This document shows, one piece after another, positions 1 to 11,238 of a DNA stretch of 64,000 nt. Numbering within the stretch: position 1 is the stretch's first letter; every line of letters begins with the position of its first letter. Source of the DNA: a secondary endosymbiont of Heteropsylla cubana (GTDB taxonomy: Bacteria; Pseudomonadota; Gammaproteobacteria; Enterobacterales; Enterobacteriaceae). The notes beneath the pieces are model-generated. The model was not told the DNA's origin, searched no databases, and was given only the letters and a program-made list of their open reading frames with translations. The position numbers and the translations under genes are program-made. The stretch spans positions 372,001 to 436,000 of the forward strand of contig NC_018420.1 of assembly GCF_000287355.1 (NCBI RefSeq), given 5' to 3'.

Positions 1-1184
1 CCTAAAACTGCCCAGATAACAAAACCAGAGATTCCTAATAGAAGTTTATACTTTTCATTTGGAGAGAATATTATATTTTGGAACAAATTCCAGGGAGTTA
101 ACATGGTAGCTAGTACAAGAATGCAAGATAGCCCAAATAGTAAATTGATAAAACCATTAATTTTTAATACAACTTTGTTAGCTATCGTAGTGTAATGCGC
201 TATTAGTAGAGCTAATGGGCTAAAGCATGGAAGAATATAAGTCGGTAATTTTCCTTTTGACAAACTGAAAAGTAGTAGTGGCATGCTAACCCAGCTAAGT
301 AGATAAAACCCTTCATTTTGTTTTTTACGTTGCAACCAAGGATGATAGAGACTTGCTGGTAAGAGTCCTGTCCAGGGTAAGGTGCCTGCAATTAATAAAG
401 GAAAGTAATACCAAAAAGGGGCTTTATGTTGCGCTGTATTGCTTGCGAATCGATGAAAATGCTCAGTCCAGATAAAATAGTACCAGAAGTCTGGTTCGCG
501 GTTTGCTATTGCAATAATCCAGGGTAAGCTTATTATTATAGCACCGAATATGGAAAGAAATCCATAAAGAAATATTTCTTGACAGCGTTTTTGTAAAATG
601 GTCCATGGTAAAATGCTCAGAAATGGTATAGCTAGCGCTAAAAAGCCTTTTGTCATAAATCCCAACCCACATATAATACCTAAGATTATATAACCTAGTC
701 CTTTGCTCCAACCTTTAGGTAAATGTGCTGCTTTCCAAAAAACATACATAGCAATTGTGATCCATAACGAAAACATTGGATCAAGTACCGCATATGTTCC
801 AATACTATACACCAATAAGCAGGAGCTATATATTATTGCTGTAGTGAGAGCGAGAGATTTATCGTTCCATAATAGAACAGTTAACCAATATAATGTAAGT
901 GTTATTAGACTAATAGAGATTGTAGAGCCAAAATGTACCGCAAAATTAGTATGGCCAAATAACCACTGGCTAAGATTATTTATCCAATATCCAATAGATG
1001 GTTTTTCAAAATAACGCAGACCTAAAAATTTTGGATTAATCCAATCACGACTTACTAACATTTCTCGACTAATTTCAGCGTAACGGGTTTCATCTGGTTG
1101 CCAAAGATTGTTAAAAGATATAGATAAAATATAAGAAATCGCAATAATAAAGATTATACCAATTCCTAATTTAAAAGATTTCAT
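1..1184 (-). CDS. arnT: ArnT, lipid A 4-amino-4-deoxy-L-arabinose transferase (partial, runs off left edge)
   Basis: Inner-membrane GT83 glycosyltransferase that moves L-Ara4N from undecaprenyl phosphate to lipid A on the periplasmic face. Reading the minus strand from the ATG at 1182-1184 gives about 394 uninterrupted codons to the window edge; the E. coli protein is about 550 residues, so the C-terminal quarter or so lies outside. The N-terminus has a membrane segment ([12 protein letters not shown]), then the family's periplasmic loop with [15 protein letters not shown] and [11 protein letters not shown], followed by many hydrophobic helices and a FHRFASN loop. The ATG overlaps the arnD stop (TCAT at 1181-1184), so it is probably translationally coupled as last visible gene of the operon. 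No frameshift is seen. Whether the C-terminal domain is intact cannot be judged here. Confidence 0.93.
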   Translation of the reverse strand, partial: MKSFKLGIGIIFIIAISYILSISFNNLWQPDETRYAEISREMLVSRDWINPKFLGLRYFEKPSIGYWINNLSQWLFGHTNFAVHFGSTISISLITLTLYWLTVLLWNDKSLALTTAIIYSSCLLVYSIGTYAVLDPMFSLWITIAMYVFWKAAHLPKGWSKGLGYIILGIICGLGFMTKGFLALAIPFLSILPWTILQKRCQEIFLYGFLSIFGAIIISLPWIIAIANREPDFWYYFIWTEHFHRFASNTAQHKAPFWYYFPLLIAGTLPWTGLLPASLYHPWLQRKKQNEGFYLLSWVSMPLLLFSLSKGKLPTYILPCFSPLALLIAHYTTIANKVVLKINGFINLLFGLSCILVLATMLTPWNLFQNIIFSPNEKYKLLLGISGFVIWAVL

Positions 1185-2086
1185 TCTTTTATTGGCGTTA
1201 ATAATTGTTGACATCCTACCCATCCTTCTCGTCCTGGAATTTTTCTGCGTATGACTTTACTGATTGGAAATTTTATGTTTTTTTTAAAGAGTAGTTCTCT
1301 CAAGGGACAAAATTGGATGCCTTCTGATTTAGCTATTGATAACAATTCTTGAAACATTGTATGTAGCGACATTCCCTCTATTTCTGCGTGAATAGTGTAA
1401 ACTGGGGTTCCTTTGTCAGCATTCATATTATTAATAATAAAGCGATTATAGTTTTTACGAGTAGTAGATTGGTTAATGACTTCGTCAAAGGTAGGTTGTG
1501 TTACTGGAATTTGGACCGTGCTAAGATTTCCGTTTTCTAATATCACTTGAAACGGCTCTATACCACGACAGTCGCTGTTATATTGAAAGTTAAATTGTTG
1601 CTTAATCTCTATTATGCGATTATCTGCACGCCAACCTGCAGCAGCTGAGCAGGTTACTGGGCGCTTAATAATTGTAGTTAGTAGATTTTGGGCTATGCGG
1701 ATTTGTTCTGTTAACTTTTTTTTACTCCAAATGCCAGACCATGTCTGCCACGCAAAATGATCCCAAGCATGTATACCTACTTCATGTGTTTTTGCAGTAT
1801 CTTGAATTTGCTTTGCAAGCTCTTTTCCTATTTCTCTGCCAGGCCAAGCAGTTCCCGCAAGTAGAATATTCCAACCATAAAGCGTCGGAGCGGAGGAGCG
1901 AAACATCTTTAAAAGAAATTGTGGTTTTACTAAACGCCATAAATGGCGTCCCATGTTATCCGGTCCAACAGTAAAAAAAAATGTTGCCTGAATATTTTGT
2001 TCGGATAGCAATTCAAGAAGTCGAGGGACACCTTCTTTAGTGCCGCGCCAAGTATCAACATCGATACGTAGACCGATATTTTTCAT
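1181..2086 (-). CDS. arnD: ArnD, 4-deoxy-4-formamido-L-arabinose-phosphoundecaprenol deformylase
   Basis: Removes the formyl group from undecaprenyl-phosphate-L-Ara4FN, giving the amino sugar donor used by ArnT. It is a NodB-type polysaccharide deacetylase of 301 residues (E. coli about 296). The metal/catalytic DVD motif is in [10 protein letters not shown] at residues 7-16, and the second motif is HAWDHFAWQ near residue 105. The start overlaps the arnA stop by four bases (2083-2086) and its stop overlaps the arnT start the same way, so the E. coli order arnC-A-D-T and its coupling are kept. Full length, with no visible lesion. Confidence 0.95.
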   Translation of the reverse strand: MKNIGLRIDVDTWRGTKEGVPRLLELLSEQNIQATFFFTVGPDNMGRHLWRLVKPQFLLKMFRSSAPTLYGWNILLAGTAWPGREIGKELAKQIQDTAKTHEVGIHAWDHFAWQTWSGIWSKKKLTEQIRIAQNLLTTIIKRPVTCSAAAGWRADNRIIEIKQQFNFQYNSDCRGIEPFQVILENGNLSTVQIPVTQPTFDEVINQSTTRKNYNRFIINNMNADKGTPVYTIHAEIEGMSLHTMFQELLSIAKSEGIQFCPLRELLFKKNIKFPISKVIRRKIPGREGWVGCQQLLTPIKE

Positions 2087-4068
2087 CGTGTTTCTTTTGT
2101 TAGATCGATCGTTTTAAGAAAAAAATCTAAAGTTTGGTCAATAGTTTGTCTTATTGGAATAGAAGGAGTCCAGGCTAATAAGCGTTGAGCATTTCGAATA
2201 CTTGGTTTTCGATGCTTTACATCTTGATATCCCTTCCCGTAGTAACTACTACTGTTTACATTTTGAAATCCAGCAAATGGAGAAAAACGAGGGCGTAATG
2301 GATGTCGTTCAAAGCTTTCTAGTAGTAGTTCCGCTAACTGTCGAATGCTAACTTCATTACGTGGGTTACCAATATTAATTATCTGACCATCGCAATTATT
2401 TTCTTTATTTTGAATAATGCGAAATAGTGCTTCGATTCCGTCGTTAATATCTGTAAAACAGCGTTTTTGCTCACCTCCATCTATTAATTTAATAGGTTTA
2501 CCTTCTATGAGATTTGAAATTAATTGCGTAATAGCACGAGAGCTGCCAATACGCGCTGCATCTAAATTATCCAGACGAGGCCCTATCCAATTAAAAGGAC
2601 GGAATAACGTAAAACGTAGTCCTTCTTTTTCACCGTAAGCCCACAAGATTCGATCTAGCAATTGTTTTGAAACTGAGTAAATCCACCTTTGCTTATTTAT
2701 GGGTCCTACGATTAAGCGAGAATTATATTCATCGAAAAATGGATCAGTACACATCCCATAAACTTCTGAAGTTGAAGGGAAAACAATTCGTTTTTTATAT
2801 CTAACACAATGACGAACAATTTTAAGATTTTCTTCAAAATTTAGCTCAAATACTCGTAATGGGTTACGAATGTACTCAATCGGGGTTGCAATTGCTACAA
2901 GAGGAAGAATAATATCACATTTTTTTATGTGATATTCAATCCATTCCGCATAAATGCTAATATCACCCTCTATAAAATGAAATAATGAGTTTAACATAAA
3001 TCTTTTGATAGCATCGGTACCAATGTCTAGTCCATAAATTTCGTAATTACCTTCACGTAAAAGGCGTTCAGTTAAATGATTTCCGATAAAACCATTTATC
3101 CCAAGGATAAGTATACGGGTACGTCGATTATTGTTGATAAGCGGAGGAGGTCTATTAAGTATGGCACCTTTTTCTAAATTGAGCTCTTGCGCTATTTGAT
3201 AGCCATGCATATAAACACCTGGCTGAACCTCTCCAGTCTGAATTTTAAGTATATTTTCTCCACAAGAGATAATAAGTGGATCGATAGATAAAATTTTTCC
3301 TGGTTGATGTAGAGTGTTGGTAAAATCTACGCTTGCCTTCCAAATAATAAATTTCTTCCCACCCGCGTAGCTAAAAGCACCTGGCCAGGGTTCGGTTACA
3401 CTGCGTATTAAATTAATTAGAGTATTGGCTGGTTTTGTCCAGTCGATCTCTCCATCTTCTGGTTTTCGTCTTCTTACGTAGGTAGCTATACTTTCATCTT
3501 GTTGTTTTTCAATGTATTGTTGTTTTCGAATTTTAGGTAATATCTGCTCTAGAAGTTTTTTTGCTTCTTTACATAATTTTTTATGAAGCGTCATTGCATC
3601 ATCTTGCGATGTAATAGGGACTGTATATTGAGCAAGAATATTACCTGAATCAGCACGTTTTATCATGCGGTGGAGGGTAATTCCAGTTTCTGTTTCACCA
3701 TTGAGTAGAACCCAATTTAAAGGAGATCGACCTCGGTAGCGAGGTAAAAGAGAACCATGTAGATTAAATGCGCCACGTTTTGGGAGATTCAATATATCCT
3801 GGCAAATTAGATTACGATAATAGAATGAGAATATTACATCTGGTTCCAGTGCTTTAAGTCGAGAAATCCATATTGGGTGATTAAGATTATCTGGAGCAAA
3901 AATTGGAATATTATGTTCTGCAGCGATATGCGATACTGAGCCGAAAAATATTTTTTCTGATTGTGCGTTAGGGTGTGTAATTATAGTTACTATAGTGTAG
4001 CCTGCATTAATAAGTGCTGTGATTCCTATACAGCCTATATCATGGTAAGCAAAAATAATAGCTTTCAT
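2083..4068 (-). CDS. arnA: ArnA, bifunctional UDP-L-Ara4N formyltransferase / UDP-glucuronate decarboxylase
   Basis: Cytosolic two-domain enzyme of 661 residues (E. coli 660). The N-terminal formyltransferase (about 1-300) keeps Asn102 and His104 in NLHGSLLP and Asp140 in KRADSGN, the family catalytic triad at the same numbers as E. coli. The C-terminal NAD-dependent decarboxylase (about 315-660) has the dinucleotide loop [12 protein letters not shown], the STSEVYG active-site strand, the YxxxK pair in YSVSKQLLD, and the conserved [16 protein letters not shown] tail with the catalytic Arg. It first oxidatively decarboxylates UDP-glucuronate, and later formylates UDP-L-Ara4N after the ArnB transamination. 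Both active sites look intact even though arnB is not in this window. Linked by ATGA overlaps to arnC and arnD. Confidence 0.97.
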   Translation of the reverse strand: MKAIIFAYHDIGCIGITALINAGYTIVTIITHPNAQSEKIFFGSVSHIAAEHNIPIFAPDNLNHPIWISRLKALEPDVIFSFYYRNLICQDILNLPKRGAFNLHGSLLPRYRGRSPLNWVLLNGETETGITLHRMIKRADSGNILAQYTVPITSQDDAMTLHKKLCKEAKKLLEQILPKIRKQQYIEKQQDESIATYVRRRKPEDGEIDWTKPANTLINLIRSVTEPWPGAFSYAGGKKFIIWKASVDFTNTLHQPGKILSIDPLIISCGENILKIQTGEVQPGVYMHGYQIAQELNLEKGAILNRPPPLINNNRRTRILILGINGFIGNHLTERLLREGNYEIYGLDIGTDAIKRFMLNSLFHFIEGDISIYAEWIEYHIKKCDIILPLVAIATPIEYIRNPLRVFELNFEENLKIVRHCVRYKKRIVFPSTSEVYGMCTDPFFDEYNSRLIVGPINKQRWIYSVSKQLLDRILWAYGEKEGLRFTLFRPFNWIGPRLDNLDAARIGSSRAITQLISNLIEGKPIKLIDGGEQKRCFTDINDGIEALFRIIQNKENNCDGQIINIGNPRNEVSIRQLAELLLESFERHPLRPRFSPFAGFQNVNSSSYYGKGYQDVKHRKPSIRNAQRLLAWTPSIPIRQTIDQTLDFFLKTIDLTKETR

Positions 4069-5045
4069 CGTATTTCCTGTTGAGAAGACAGTGGTTTTTC
4101 ACTAACCACTCGTTGGATAAAATAACGTGGACGTGCACGTACATCAGTATAAATGCGGCCAATATATTCCCCTAATAGACCAAGTCCAACAAATTGTGCA
4201 CCGATAAAAATAAACAATATAGAAAAAAGCATAAATACGCCTTCAATTGACCAATTGGTGATAAGAAACAAACGTAACATGACGAGAATAAAGAAAAATA
4301 TAAATCCAAGAAGACCAATGATAGCGCCAATAATACTCAATATGCGAAGCGGTGTGGTTGTGAGGCAGGTGATTAGATCGTACATTAGGTTTATAAGTTT
4401 TATGAAATTGTATTTAGTTTTTCCAAACCCCCTTTCTGAATGCATTACAGGTATTTCAATAATTTTTCTCGCGAAAGTATTAGCAAGAATCGGAATAAAT
4501 ATACTACGTTCGTTGCAGTGTAAGATAGCATCGATAATGCCCCGGCGATAGGCCCGCAACATACAGCCGTAATCACCCATAATTTTACCAGTTGTTCTTT
4601 GAATTAGAGCATTAATTATGCGTGAAGTACGTTTTCGGAACCAATTGTCTTGACGATTCTTTCTTACTGTTCCAACCACATCGTAACCTTCTTCTGCAAC
4701 TTTAACTAATCTTGGAATCTCTTCAGGTGGATTTTGCAAGTCTGCGTCCAGCGTTATTATTAAGTCGCCAGTCACATAGCTAAATCCAGCTAGAATGGCA
4801 GGATGTTGGCCATAATTACGGTTTAATAATATAGCAATAATATGACTATCTGGAATTTCTGCTGCTGTGGTCAGAATGTTAGCACAATTATCATTGCTTC
4901 CATCATCCACCAGAACGATTTCATATCTAGCATTAAGTTTTGTACAAGCTGCTATTGTACGGCGCATTAGTTCTGGCAGGCTTTCCTGTTCGTTATAAAT
5001 TGGAATTACAACTGAAACTTTCTCAATTTTTATTGGTGTCTTCAT
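4065..5045 (-). CDS. arnC: ArnC, undecaprenyl-phosphate 4-deoxy-4-formamido-L-arabinose transferase
   Basis: GT2 enzyme that loads L-Ara4FN onto undecaprenyl phosphate at the inner membrane. Motifs in order: [22 protein letters not shown] and [12 protein letters not shown] (nucleotide-sugar binding and DXD-like), then two C-terminal membrane segments (around [17 protein letters not shown] and [17 protein letters not shown]). The frame is open to an ATG at 5084, but the ATG at 5045 leaves nine residues before VSVVIP, exactly as in E. coli ArnC, so I prefer it (326 residues, family about 322). It is the first recognisable gene of the operon; in E. coli arnB stands directly before it, and here the 1.9 kb upstream holds no recognisable arnB. 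Confidence 0.93.
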   Translation of the reverse strand: MKTPIKIEKVSVVIPIYNEQESLPELMRRTIAACTKLNARYEIVLVDDGSNDNCANILTTAAEIPDSHIIAILLNRNYGQHPAILAGFSYVTGDLIITLDADLQNPPEEIPRLVKVAEEGYDVVGTVRKNRQDNWFRKRTSRIINALIQRTTGKIMGDYGCMLRAYRRGIIDAILHCNERSIFIPILANTFARKIIEIPVMHSERGFGKTKYNFIKLINLMYDLITCLTTTPLRILSIIGAIIGLLGFIFFFILVMLRLFLITNWSIEGVFMLFSILFIFIGAQFVGLGLLGEYIGRIYTDVRARPRYFIQRVVSEKPLSSQQEIR

Positions 5046-6928
5046 ATTTAAACCTAAACAATGAGATGAAATGTGTTCAATCATGATCGTGATAGTGTTA
5101 TTTGTTACAAACCAAGAAAATGCTAGTGAACAATATATATATGCAGAGTTCCAAGAAATAAGCGTGCAGACTGGTTTAAGAAAGTCCTATAACAATATTT
5201 TTAATAACGGTATGTCAATCCTTTTTTGTCTTTAGAAAGTGAGTAGAAAAATCATTGTATTATCTACGTGGTTTTATATTAGTTTGTATGCACTGCATTA
5301 AGTTAATAATGATATTAATATTTAAGAGAAGTTGATGTATTAATAATTACTGGTGAGTTGCTATCATTTTTTAGCTTTTAGTTTGTTTTTGCATGATTCA
5401 CATTAGATTTAGCTAATTCTAATTAGTGCACCTGTAACTACTATATGAGGTAGTTAGTAAGTTTATTTTTTATCTATTAGCGCTGTTTTCTCCTTTTTTT
5501 TGTAAATTATATTAGTTTTTAACAAAATACCGACTAACAAAGGGCATTCTTTTTAATGTCGATAATAAGAATTGTCATTTTCAGTTTCCCTGGTGGGTGC
5601 AGATTCACTCTTCTTGATTTTTTTATCGATCATGTTATTATATCTATTTTATACTATGTTTAATATATTAATAACGTAGTGTTTTTTTAGAAGTGCAGGA
5701 AACTAGCAGAGTGGAAATCTTCTATTTCATTAGCGATAATATTGTAGTATTTGCTTAATGTTTACGATATTAATGACGATTAATGATGGATAAAAAATCC
5801 AACTTAGATGGTAGACTTTTTTGGATTTTTGTTTATTGCGTTTTCGCTGAAACGATTAATTCTTATTTGCGTATTTAAATTGGAATATATCTAAAATAAA
5901 AAAACATGCGCGTTTATAATTAACAGACAACACTTCTATGTTATTTCGATAAGTTGTTCTTAGTAGTGTTATACATAAAGTAGAAAAAATCTTTAATTAT
6001 GAGTCGTTTTATATCATTTAGAAAATCTCCAAAAAGATAAAAAATTTATACATGATTAAATTTCTTTTGTTAATAGTATTTTAAAATAACTATTCGACTT
6101 TTAAAGAGCAATAATTCAATTATATTTTTAGTGTAATAATTTTTTAAATATTTTTAAAAGAATAGATTTTTATTCTTAGTTATTCTTAATAACACTAATA
6201 GCATTGTTTTTACTTCAATGAAATGTGAATACCGTAAAGACTATCTTTTAAAAAAATCTCTAATTTAGCAACAAATCTATACAAGTATCTGCATTTAAAA
6301 ATAAAGATAATTTTGATCTATAGGAAGCTTGCATATATAATAGAAAAAGATACGTCAGTTTTTTTTGAATTATTAATCAAAAAAAATTAAATTTTTAATT
6401 TTAAAAAAGGTTTTTATATTGATTTTATTTATTGAATGTAGTATATATTATTATAATTTTTTTTATATATTGATGAGTGGAAATCGTTTTAAAGTAGTAT
6501 AAAATATTTTTTTAATAAAAATTAAGTATTTTAATAATATTGCTATTTGTTGAACAAACATCAATATGTTATTAAATTATTTATATTATGTTTAATAATG
6601 ATGTGCAATAAAATGGAAATATTAGATTAAAACGTTCAGTTCACTTAATTGTTTACGTATTATTGTAAGAATAAAAAAATGCATCTATGTTAATAATTTT
6701 ATTGAAATAGATATATATCTACAATAAATTTATGAGACAAGAGTATGTATATGCTCTATTTGGAATGATCAATCTTTATAAGGTGATATTGCCTAATAAG
6801 CATATTATGAATGATGCGAATTTTATTGTGTAGATAAAATCTATAAGAAATTTAAAGAAAGCAATGCTTAATTAATCAGTAAAATAATTATTTCTTTCAT
6901 TTATTAAAGATATCAATAAATGGTGGTT
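5046..6928. other. 1.9 kb AT-rich spacer between arnC and waaE
   Basis: No gene recognised on either strand. Two absences matter: arnB, expected upstream of arnC, and coaD, which follows waaE in Serratia, Klebsiella and Yersinia type clusters. I looked for ArnB and CoaD motifs and saw none. A less AT-rich patch at about 5540-5640, with a 27-codon minus-strand frame starting at 5633, may be the remains of a gene but cannot be assigned. The promoter of the arn operon should lie just right of 5045; I cannot place it with confidence in sequence this AT-rich. Confidence 0.55.
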
Positions 6929-7699
6929 TTATAGTTTATTTTGTTTATTTAAAGCCCAGAGTGTAGTATATTTATTAAAAGTATATTGCGCGTTTATCAT
7001 AGCGAGTATCCACCCATGTTTTCCGTCCAGGAAACCTGCTCGCAGTAACCAACTTCTTAGAAAAGAACTAATAGTATGAATAATGATTTTTATAATTCCA
7101 TATTTGTTGGTTTTTTTAAAACTTGATTTCGCCCATATTTCTGCATACCATAATTGTTTGCGTTGAAAAGTTATTAAATCTCGGCAGGTTAGATGTTCTA
7201 AATCTCCTCCCAAAGAAACAACATCAGCATGTCCTATCGTTAGGGATTCATGAACAGGAAGTGCATTATAACCATAATGTTCACGTTCATAGAGTCGCAC
7301 TACGCGATCTGGATACCAACTTCCGTATCGCATGAAACGATCAAGAAAAAGATTACGTCGTGTACAGCTATAAACTGTATTGGATTTAGGATTTTTCAGG
7401 ACGTTTTGAATAGCTTCTCGTAAAGATGGGGTAACACGCTCATCAGCGTCTAGCATCAGAATATAATCGCTGCTAGCATATGTTTGTGCTAGTTGACGTT
7501 GTACACCAAAACCTATCCATTCATCAGTATGAAATACACGTGCGCCTGCCTTTATAGCAATATTACGAGTTTGATCAGTGCTTCCATTATCTAATACTAT
7601 GATCTCGTCTACCCAATTTACTGACAATAAACAAGCTGGTAGAAGTTCAGCTTCATTTTTCGTAATGATTATAACGGATAGGAGATTTTTATGAAACAT
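6929..7699 (-). CDS. waaE: WaaE/KdtX-type LPS core glucosyltransferase
   Basis: GT2-family enzyme of 256 residues that, in Klebsiella and Serratia, adds a beta-1,4-glucose to heptose I of the inner LPS core. Motifs: LLSVIIITKNEAE at the N-terminus, VLDNGSTDQT, and the DXD-type LMLDADERVTP near residue 85, followed by the characteristic YGSWYPDRVVRL and HLTCRDLITF. It starts 11 bp after the waaA stop, so waaA-waaE is an operon as in Serratia, Yersinia and Klebsiella. The usual third member coaD is not seen downstream. The family is clear; the exact sugar linkage is inferred from the neighbour and homology. Confidence 0.88.
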   Translation of the reverse strand: MFHKNLLSVIIITKNEAELLPACLLSVNWVDEIIVLDNGSTDQTRNIAIKAGARVFHTDEWIGFGVQRQLAQTYASSDYILMLDADERVTPSLREAIQNVLKNPKSNTVYSCTRRNLFLDRFMRYGSWYPDRVVRLYEREHYGYNALPVHESLTIGHADVVSLGGDLEHLTCRDLITFQRKQLWYAEIWAKSSFKKTNKYGIIKIIIHTISSFLRSWLLRAGFLDGKHGWILAMINAQYTFNKYTTLWALNKQNKL

Positions 7700-7710
7700 T
7701 TGTTAGCTCG

Positions 7711-8967
7711 TTATGAAAGGTAAGGCTTTAATAAAATTAATAATCGTTGAAGAGCGCCTTGATTTTGCTGAAGAACTTTAAGTGCTTGAGATCCTGAGTA
7801 TAGACGGTGTTTTTTATCAATTAAGAGAGCAGAAATTGAACTGACTAATGTTGTTGCATTTATTACAGGAATCAATCCATTAGATTTTTCTAATTTTTTG
7901 CAAATATCAACAAAATTTAAAATATTTGGTCCCATTAATATAGGGATGGCATTAGCTGCCGCTTCTAAAGGGTTATGTCCTCCGTGATTGACTAGGCTGC
8001 CACCGATAAACGCTAAATCGACGATACCATATAGTAGCATTAACTCGCCCATAGTATCACCAATAACTACCTGTGTTTTAGAAGTTGGAATTTTGTTGCT
8101 GCTACGCATAATATAATTAAATCCGGCTTTCATTGTGATTTTGGATACTTCTAAAAATCGCTCTGGATGCCGAGGAACAAGGATTAACAAGAGATTAGAA
8201 AATCTAGATAAAAGTTTGCGATGTACTTTTAATAAAAGGAGTTCTTCTCCCTTATGTGTACTGGCAGCTATCCATATTGGTCGATGAGGTGCCCATTGGC
8301 GACGAAGAGTAATGGCTTGAAGTGCTAATTCTGGAGTAATGGAGATTTCAAATTTTAGGTTACCAGTAATAGCTAATTGATTTTTCTTTAACCCAAGTTC
8401 TAAGAACCTGGCAGCATCTTCTTTACTTTGCGCTGCGATAAGTGTAATACAACTCAGAATTTGACTAATAAAAAAGTTAAATTTTTTATAAATTAAACTA
8501 GTACGAGTAGATAAGCGTGCATTGGCTACAACTAGTGGAATACCGCGTTGGTAAGTTTTTTTAATTAGATTAGGCCAAAGCTCAGTCTCCATGAGGATTA
8601 CCAGCTTTGGGTTTACTTTCCGTAAAAAACGACTCATTATAATAGGGAGATCATAGGGTAAGTAGACATGGTAGATATTTTTTTCAAATACTGATTTTAC
8701 TTGATCCGATCCAGTAGGGGTCATTGTTGTAACGATAAGAGGTAATGATGGATAGAGTTTTACTAATGCTTTAATTAAAGGAATTGCCGCAAGTGTTTCG
8801 CCAACTGATACGGAATGAATCATAATTCCGCCAGGTTTTATTTTTCCTCGGCAAAAGCCATACCGTTCCTTCCAGCGCTGTCGGTAAGCGGGCACCTTTT
8901 TGCTGCGCCACAATAATCGGATCCACACCAGGGGTTGAATTAGCAATATAAAAATATTGTATAACAT
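7711..8967 (-). CDS. waaA: WaaA (KdtA), Kdo transferase
   Basis: Transfers two Kdo residues from CMP-Kdo to lipid IVA, the first and essential step of LPS core assembly, on the cytoplasmic side of the inner membrane. Protein of 418 residues (E. coli 425), GT30 fold. A hydrophobic N-terminal anchor (MLYNIFILLIQPLVWI) precedes HSVSVGETLAAIPLIKAL, which carries the catalytic glutamate of the family. Further signatures are METELWPNL, VANARLS, LVPRHPERF and FIGGSLVNHGGHNPLEAAA in the C-terminal CMP-Kdo domain. Works with kdsC in this window, which provides the Kdo. No lesion seen. First gene of the waaA-waaE pair. Confidence 0.97.
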   Translation of the reverse strand: MLYNIFILLIQPLVWIRLLWRSKKVPAYRQRWKERYGFCRGKIKPGGIMIHSVSVGETLAAIPLIKALVKLYPSLPLIVTTMTPTGSDQVKSVFEKNIYHVYLPYDLPIIMSRFLRKVNPKLVILMETELWPNLIKKTYQRGIPLVVANARLSTRTSLIYKKFNFFISQILSCITLIAAQSKEDAARFLELGLKKNQLAITGNLKFEISITPELALQAITLRRQWAPHRPIWIAASTHKGEELLLLKVHRKLLSRFSNLLLILVPRHPERFLEVSKITMKAGFNYIMRSSNKIPTSKTQVVIGDTMGELMLLYGIVDLAFIGGSLVNHGGHNPLEAAANAIPILMGPNILNFVDICKKLEKSNGLIPVINATTLVSSISALLIDKKHRLYSGSQALKVLQQNQGALQRLLILLKPYLS

Positions 8968-10101
8968 TATAATTTTTTAAATTTAATTATTTGTTTAATT
9001 GAGCTAAGTTGGTTTTTTATCAGATCACTTCCAGTTTTATTTAGAATGATATATTTTTTTGAAGGATAGGTGTATAATCTAACAAATGATTTAAACTAAA
9101 GTATTTTTTATAAATTTTTATCCTCTCTGATATAGTCTCTTTGAGAGGTGGGATAGATTTTTAATATTGACATAATAATTTTTTTTTGTTTCCGTGCAAT
9201 AAAGAACGTTTAAATAGATGTAATTTTTATTACTATCACATAGCAGATAAATATATTTTAAATTTTATTATTTTTTTGATTATATGTTAATAATCTTTCT
9301 TTATTTAATAAAATTTGATTTGTTTAGATTCATTATGTTAATTGGAGATAAAATAATTAAAAAAAAATAGTTGAAAAGATCTAGTTTAGAGATTATGTCA
9401 TCTCATGACATATAGTCAACTAGATTAAATATTTAGTGATGTAGTTTTACTAACCGGAAGATATTTACTATAATATTATTTGTTTTTTTTCTATTCAAAC
9501 ATTGTTTATTTGTTTGTTAATGATAGTTTTCAATCAGCTTTGATGCAGTGTGAGTTTTATGTTGGTTTAAAATATTTTTTTTAGATATTTCATTAGAAAG
9601 TAATGAAAAATTCTTTTTTTTTAAAAATTTTATTAACAATAAATTAGTTAATAAAATCTTATAAACTCCAAGTAGGAATCCTGGGTAATTAATTATAGTT
9701 TCTTGTGAAGAATATAGAAATAATAAACGATTTTGTTGGGATTGTTTTGAGATATTTATTTTAGAAAATATAAGGATTACAGAGTTTTGTTTATCGATTT
9801 TTTAATCTAAAAATTATATTTTACAAAATTATTTTGTTATTTAAAATATTAGTTTTATAAAGTATTTTATACTACATGTAGTATATCATATAGAATATAG
9901 TACATTTAAGGTTTTTTATGTATAAAACTTACTCCACGGCATAGAAAACAAATGATTCAGTTAAACGGATATTAAATAGTTGCATATTTTATAAAAACAT
10001 ACTTAAAATCGGTTTTATTCTTATTTGCTTTTAAAAAACAACTTTGTTGTTTAGTGTCAATAATTAAAACTTATTAATAATTATATAGTTAAAAAATAGA
10101 T
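8968..10101. other. 1.1 kb AT-rich spacer between waaA and the GT4 gene
   Basis: No coding sequence recognised. In related LPS core clusters further heptosyl- or glycosyltransferase genes stand here, so lost core genes are a plausible origin, but no motif survives that I can name. A perfect 7-bp inverted repeat with a 5-base loop lies at 9394-9412; it lacks a T tract and I give it no function. The waaA promoter is presumably just right of 8967. Confidence 0.55.
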
Positions 10102-11238
10102 TTATAATAATAGATCTTTATATAAAGTTTTAAGTTGATGAGATAGAAGAAAAGGTGTGTAGTAACTTACACGTTTACGTGCAGCATCGCCCATAGTAGA
10201 ATCTTGATTTTTAGAACTTATTTCAGAAACAAACATTTTAAGACTTGCAACATCTAAAGCATCGCATACAAATCCTTCCCGCCCTTGTTCGATTAATTCT
10301 GCACCTCCACAACTTTTGCTAGTGATAATTGGCAATCCGCATGACATTGCTTCAAGAATTACGTTAGGAAACGGATCGTATAAGGAGGGTAAGATTAGAG
10401 CATCGGCAGCTTGGTAATAGGGTAGTATATCGTGATAAATTCCAATAAAACGTATTCGGGATAGATGGCCTAAACTTTGTGCTAATCGTTTATAACGGAT
10501 ATGATGTTTGTCATATCCAACAACGATTAAGTAGTGATTGGTTCCCGATATCGCTTCAATCACTTGTCGGAGTCCCTTTCGTAAAAAACCGGAACCAACA
10601 AAAATTAACGCGAACGCTTGTTCTGGAATTTTTAGGGCTTGACGAAGTTCTCGGCGTTTTTTTTTAGTTGGAGGTATAAATATTGTTTGATCAACACAAT
10701 TATATATTAAGGCGAATTTGTTCTCTTCTAACCCATAGCATCGCATAATATCATTTTTTACCATAATTGAGTTACATATGATTTTTTTTAGTTTTGGAGA
10801 GCGAAACATTTTACTTTCTTCGGACAGTATATACTGGTGATAAGGACTGATGTCAGTTAATTTCTTTTTGTAAAAAGGGACAACGCGTGAACGATGTTTT
10901 AGCCATATTTTATGAACTCCATCACCCGCTCGAAAAATATCGCAACCAGTAATACGTTCATGGCTTTGTACCAAGTTAAAATCATGTTGTGTCCAGTATT
11001 TTTTAGCTTCGTTAGAAAATTTTTTTTCACGTGTTATCCGGTGATATCCATTTGTAGCACAGATATGTACATGCCGGTGGGGTATAGATTTTGTTTTTTC
11101 CCACTGCTGCGTAATAAGATGTATTTCTATGTCGCTATTTTTAAGTGCTGCTAAGGTGTTGGAGATAAAGCGTTCTGCGCCGCCGTCAAGACGGTACTTT
11201 TTTCGTACTATTGCTAAGCGAATAATGGTCATAGTCAA
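10102..11238 (-). CDS. GT4-family glycosyltransferase, LPS core type
   Basis: Protein of 378 residues with a two-domain GT-B layout. The N-terminal half has RLAIVRKKYRLDGGAERF and VQSHERITGCDIFRAGDG, features of the WaaG-like enzymes found in LPS core clusters of Serratia, Yersinia and Klebsiella. The C-terminal GT1 domain (from about residue 190) shows IFVGSGFLRKGLRQ, DALILPSLYDPFPN and the E-x7-E type signature in EAMSCGLPIITSKSCGGAEL. It most likely adds a hexose or hexosamine to the core on the cytoplasmic face; donor and acceptor cannot be told from sequence, so no gene symbol is given. Full length, same strand as waaA-waaE but 1.1 kb upstream, so probably its own transcript. Confidence 0.85.
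   Translation of the reverse strand: MTMTIIRLAIVRKKYRLDGGAERFISNTLAALKNSDIEIHLITQQWEKTKSIPHRHVHICATNGYHRITREKKFSNEAKKYWTQHDFNLVQSHERITGCDIFRAGDGVHKIWLKHRSRVVPFYKKKLTDISPYHQYILSEESKMFRSPKLKKIICNSIMVKNDIMRCYGLEENKFALIYNCVDQTIFIPPTKKKRRELRQALKIPEQAFALIFVGSGFLRKGLRQVIEAISGTNHYLIVVGYDKHHIRYKRLAQSLGHLSRIRFIGIYHDILPYYQAADALILPSLYDPFPNVILEAMSCGLPIITSKSCGGAELIEQGREGFVCDALDVASLKMFVSEISSKNQDSTMGDAARKRVSYYTPFLLSHQLKTLYKDLLL

Noticed and set aside
463-1014. Overlapping short frames on both strands
   Set aside because: Both are shadows inside the continuous arnT reading frame on the minus strand.
9394-9412. 7-bp inverted repeat TATGTCA/TGACATA
   Set aside because: No T tract, no adjacent gene start, and a size expected by chance in long AT-rich spacers.
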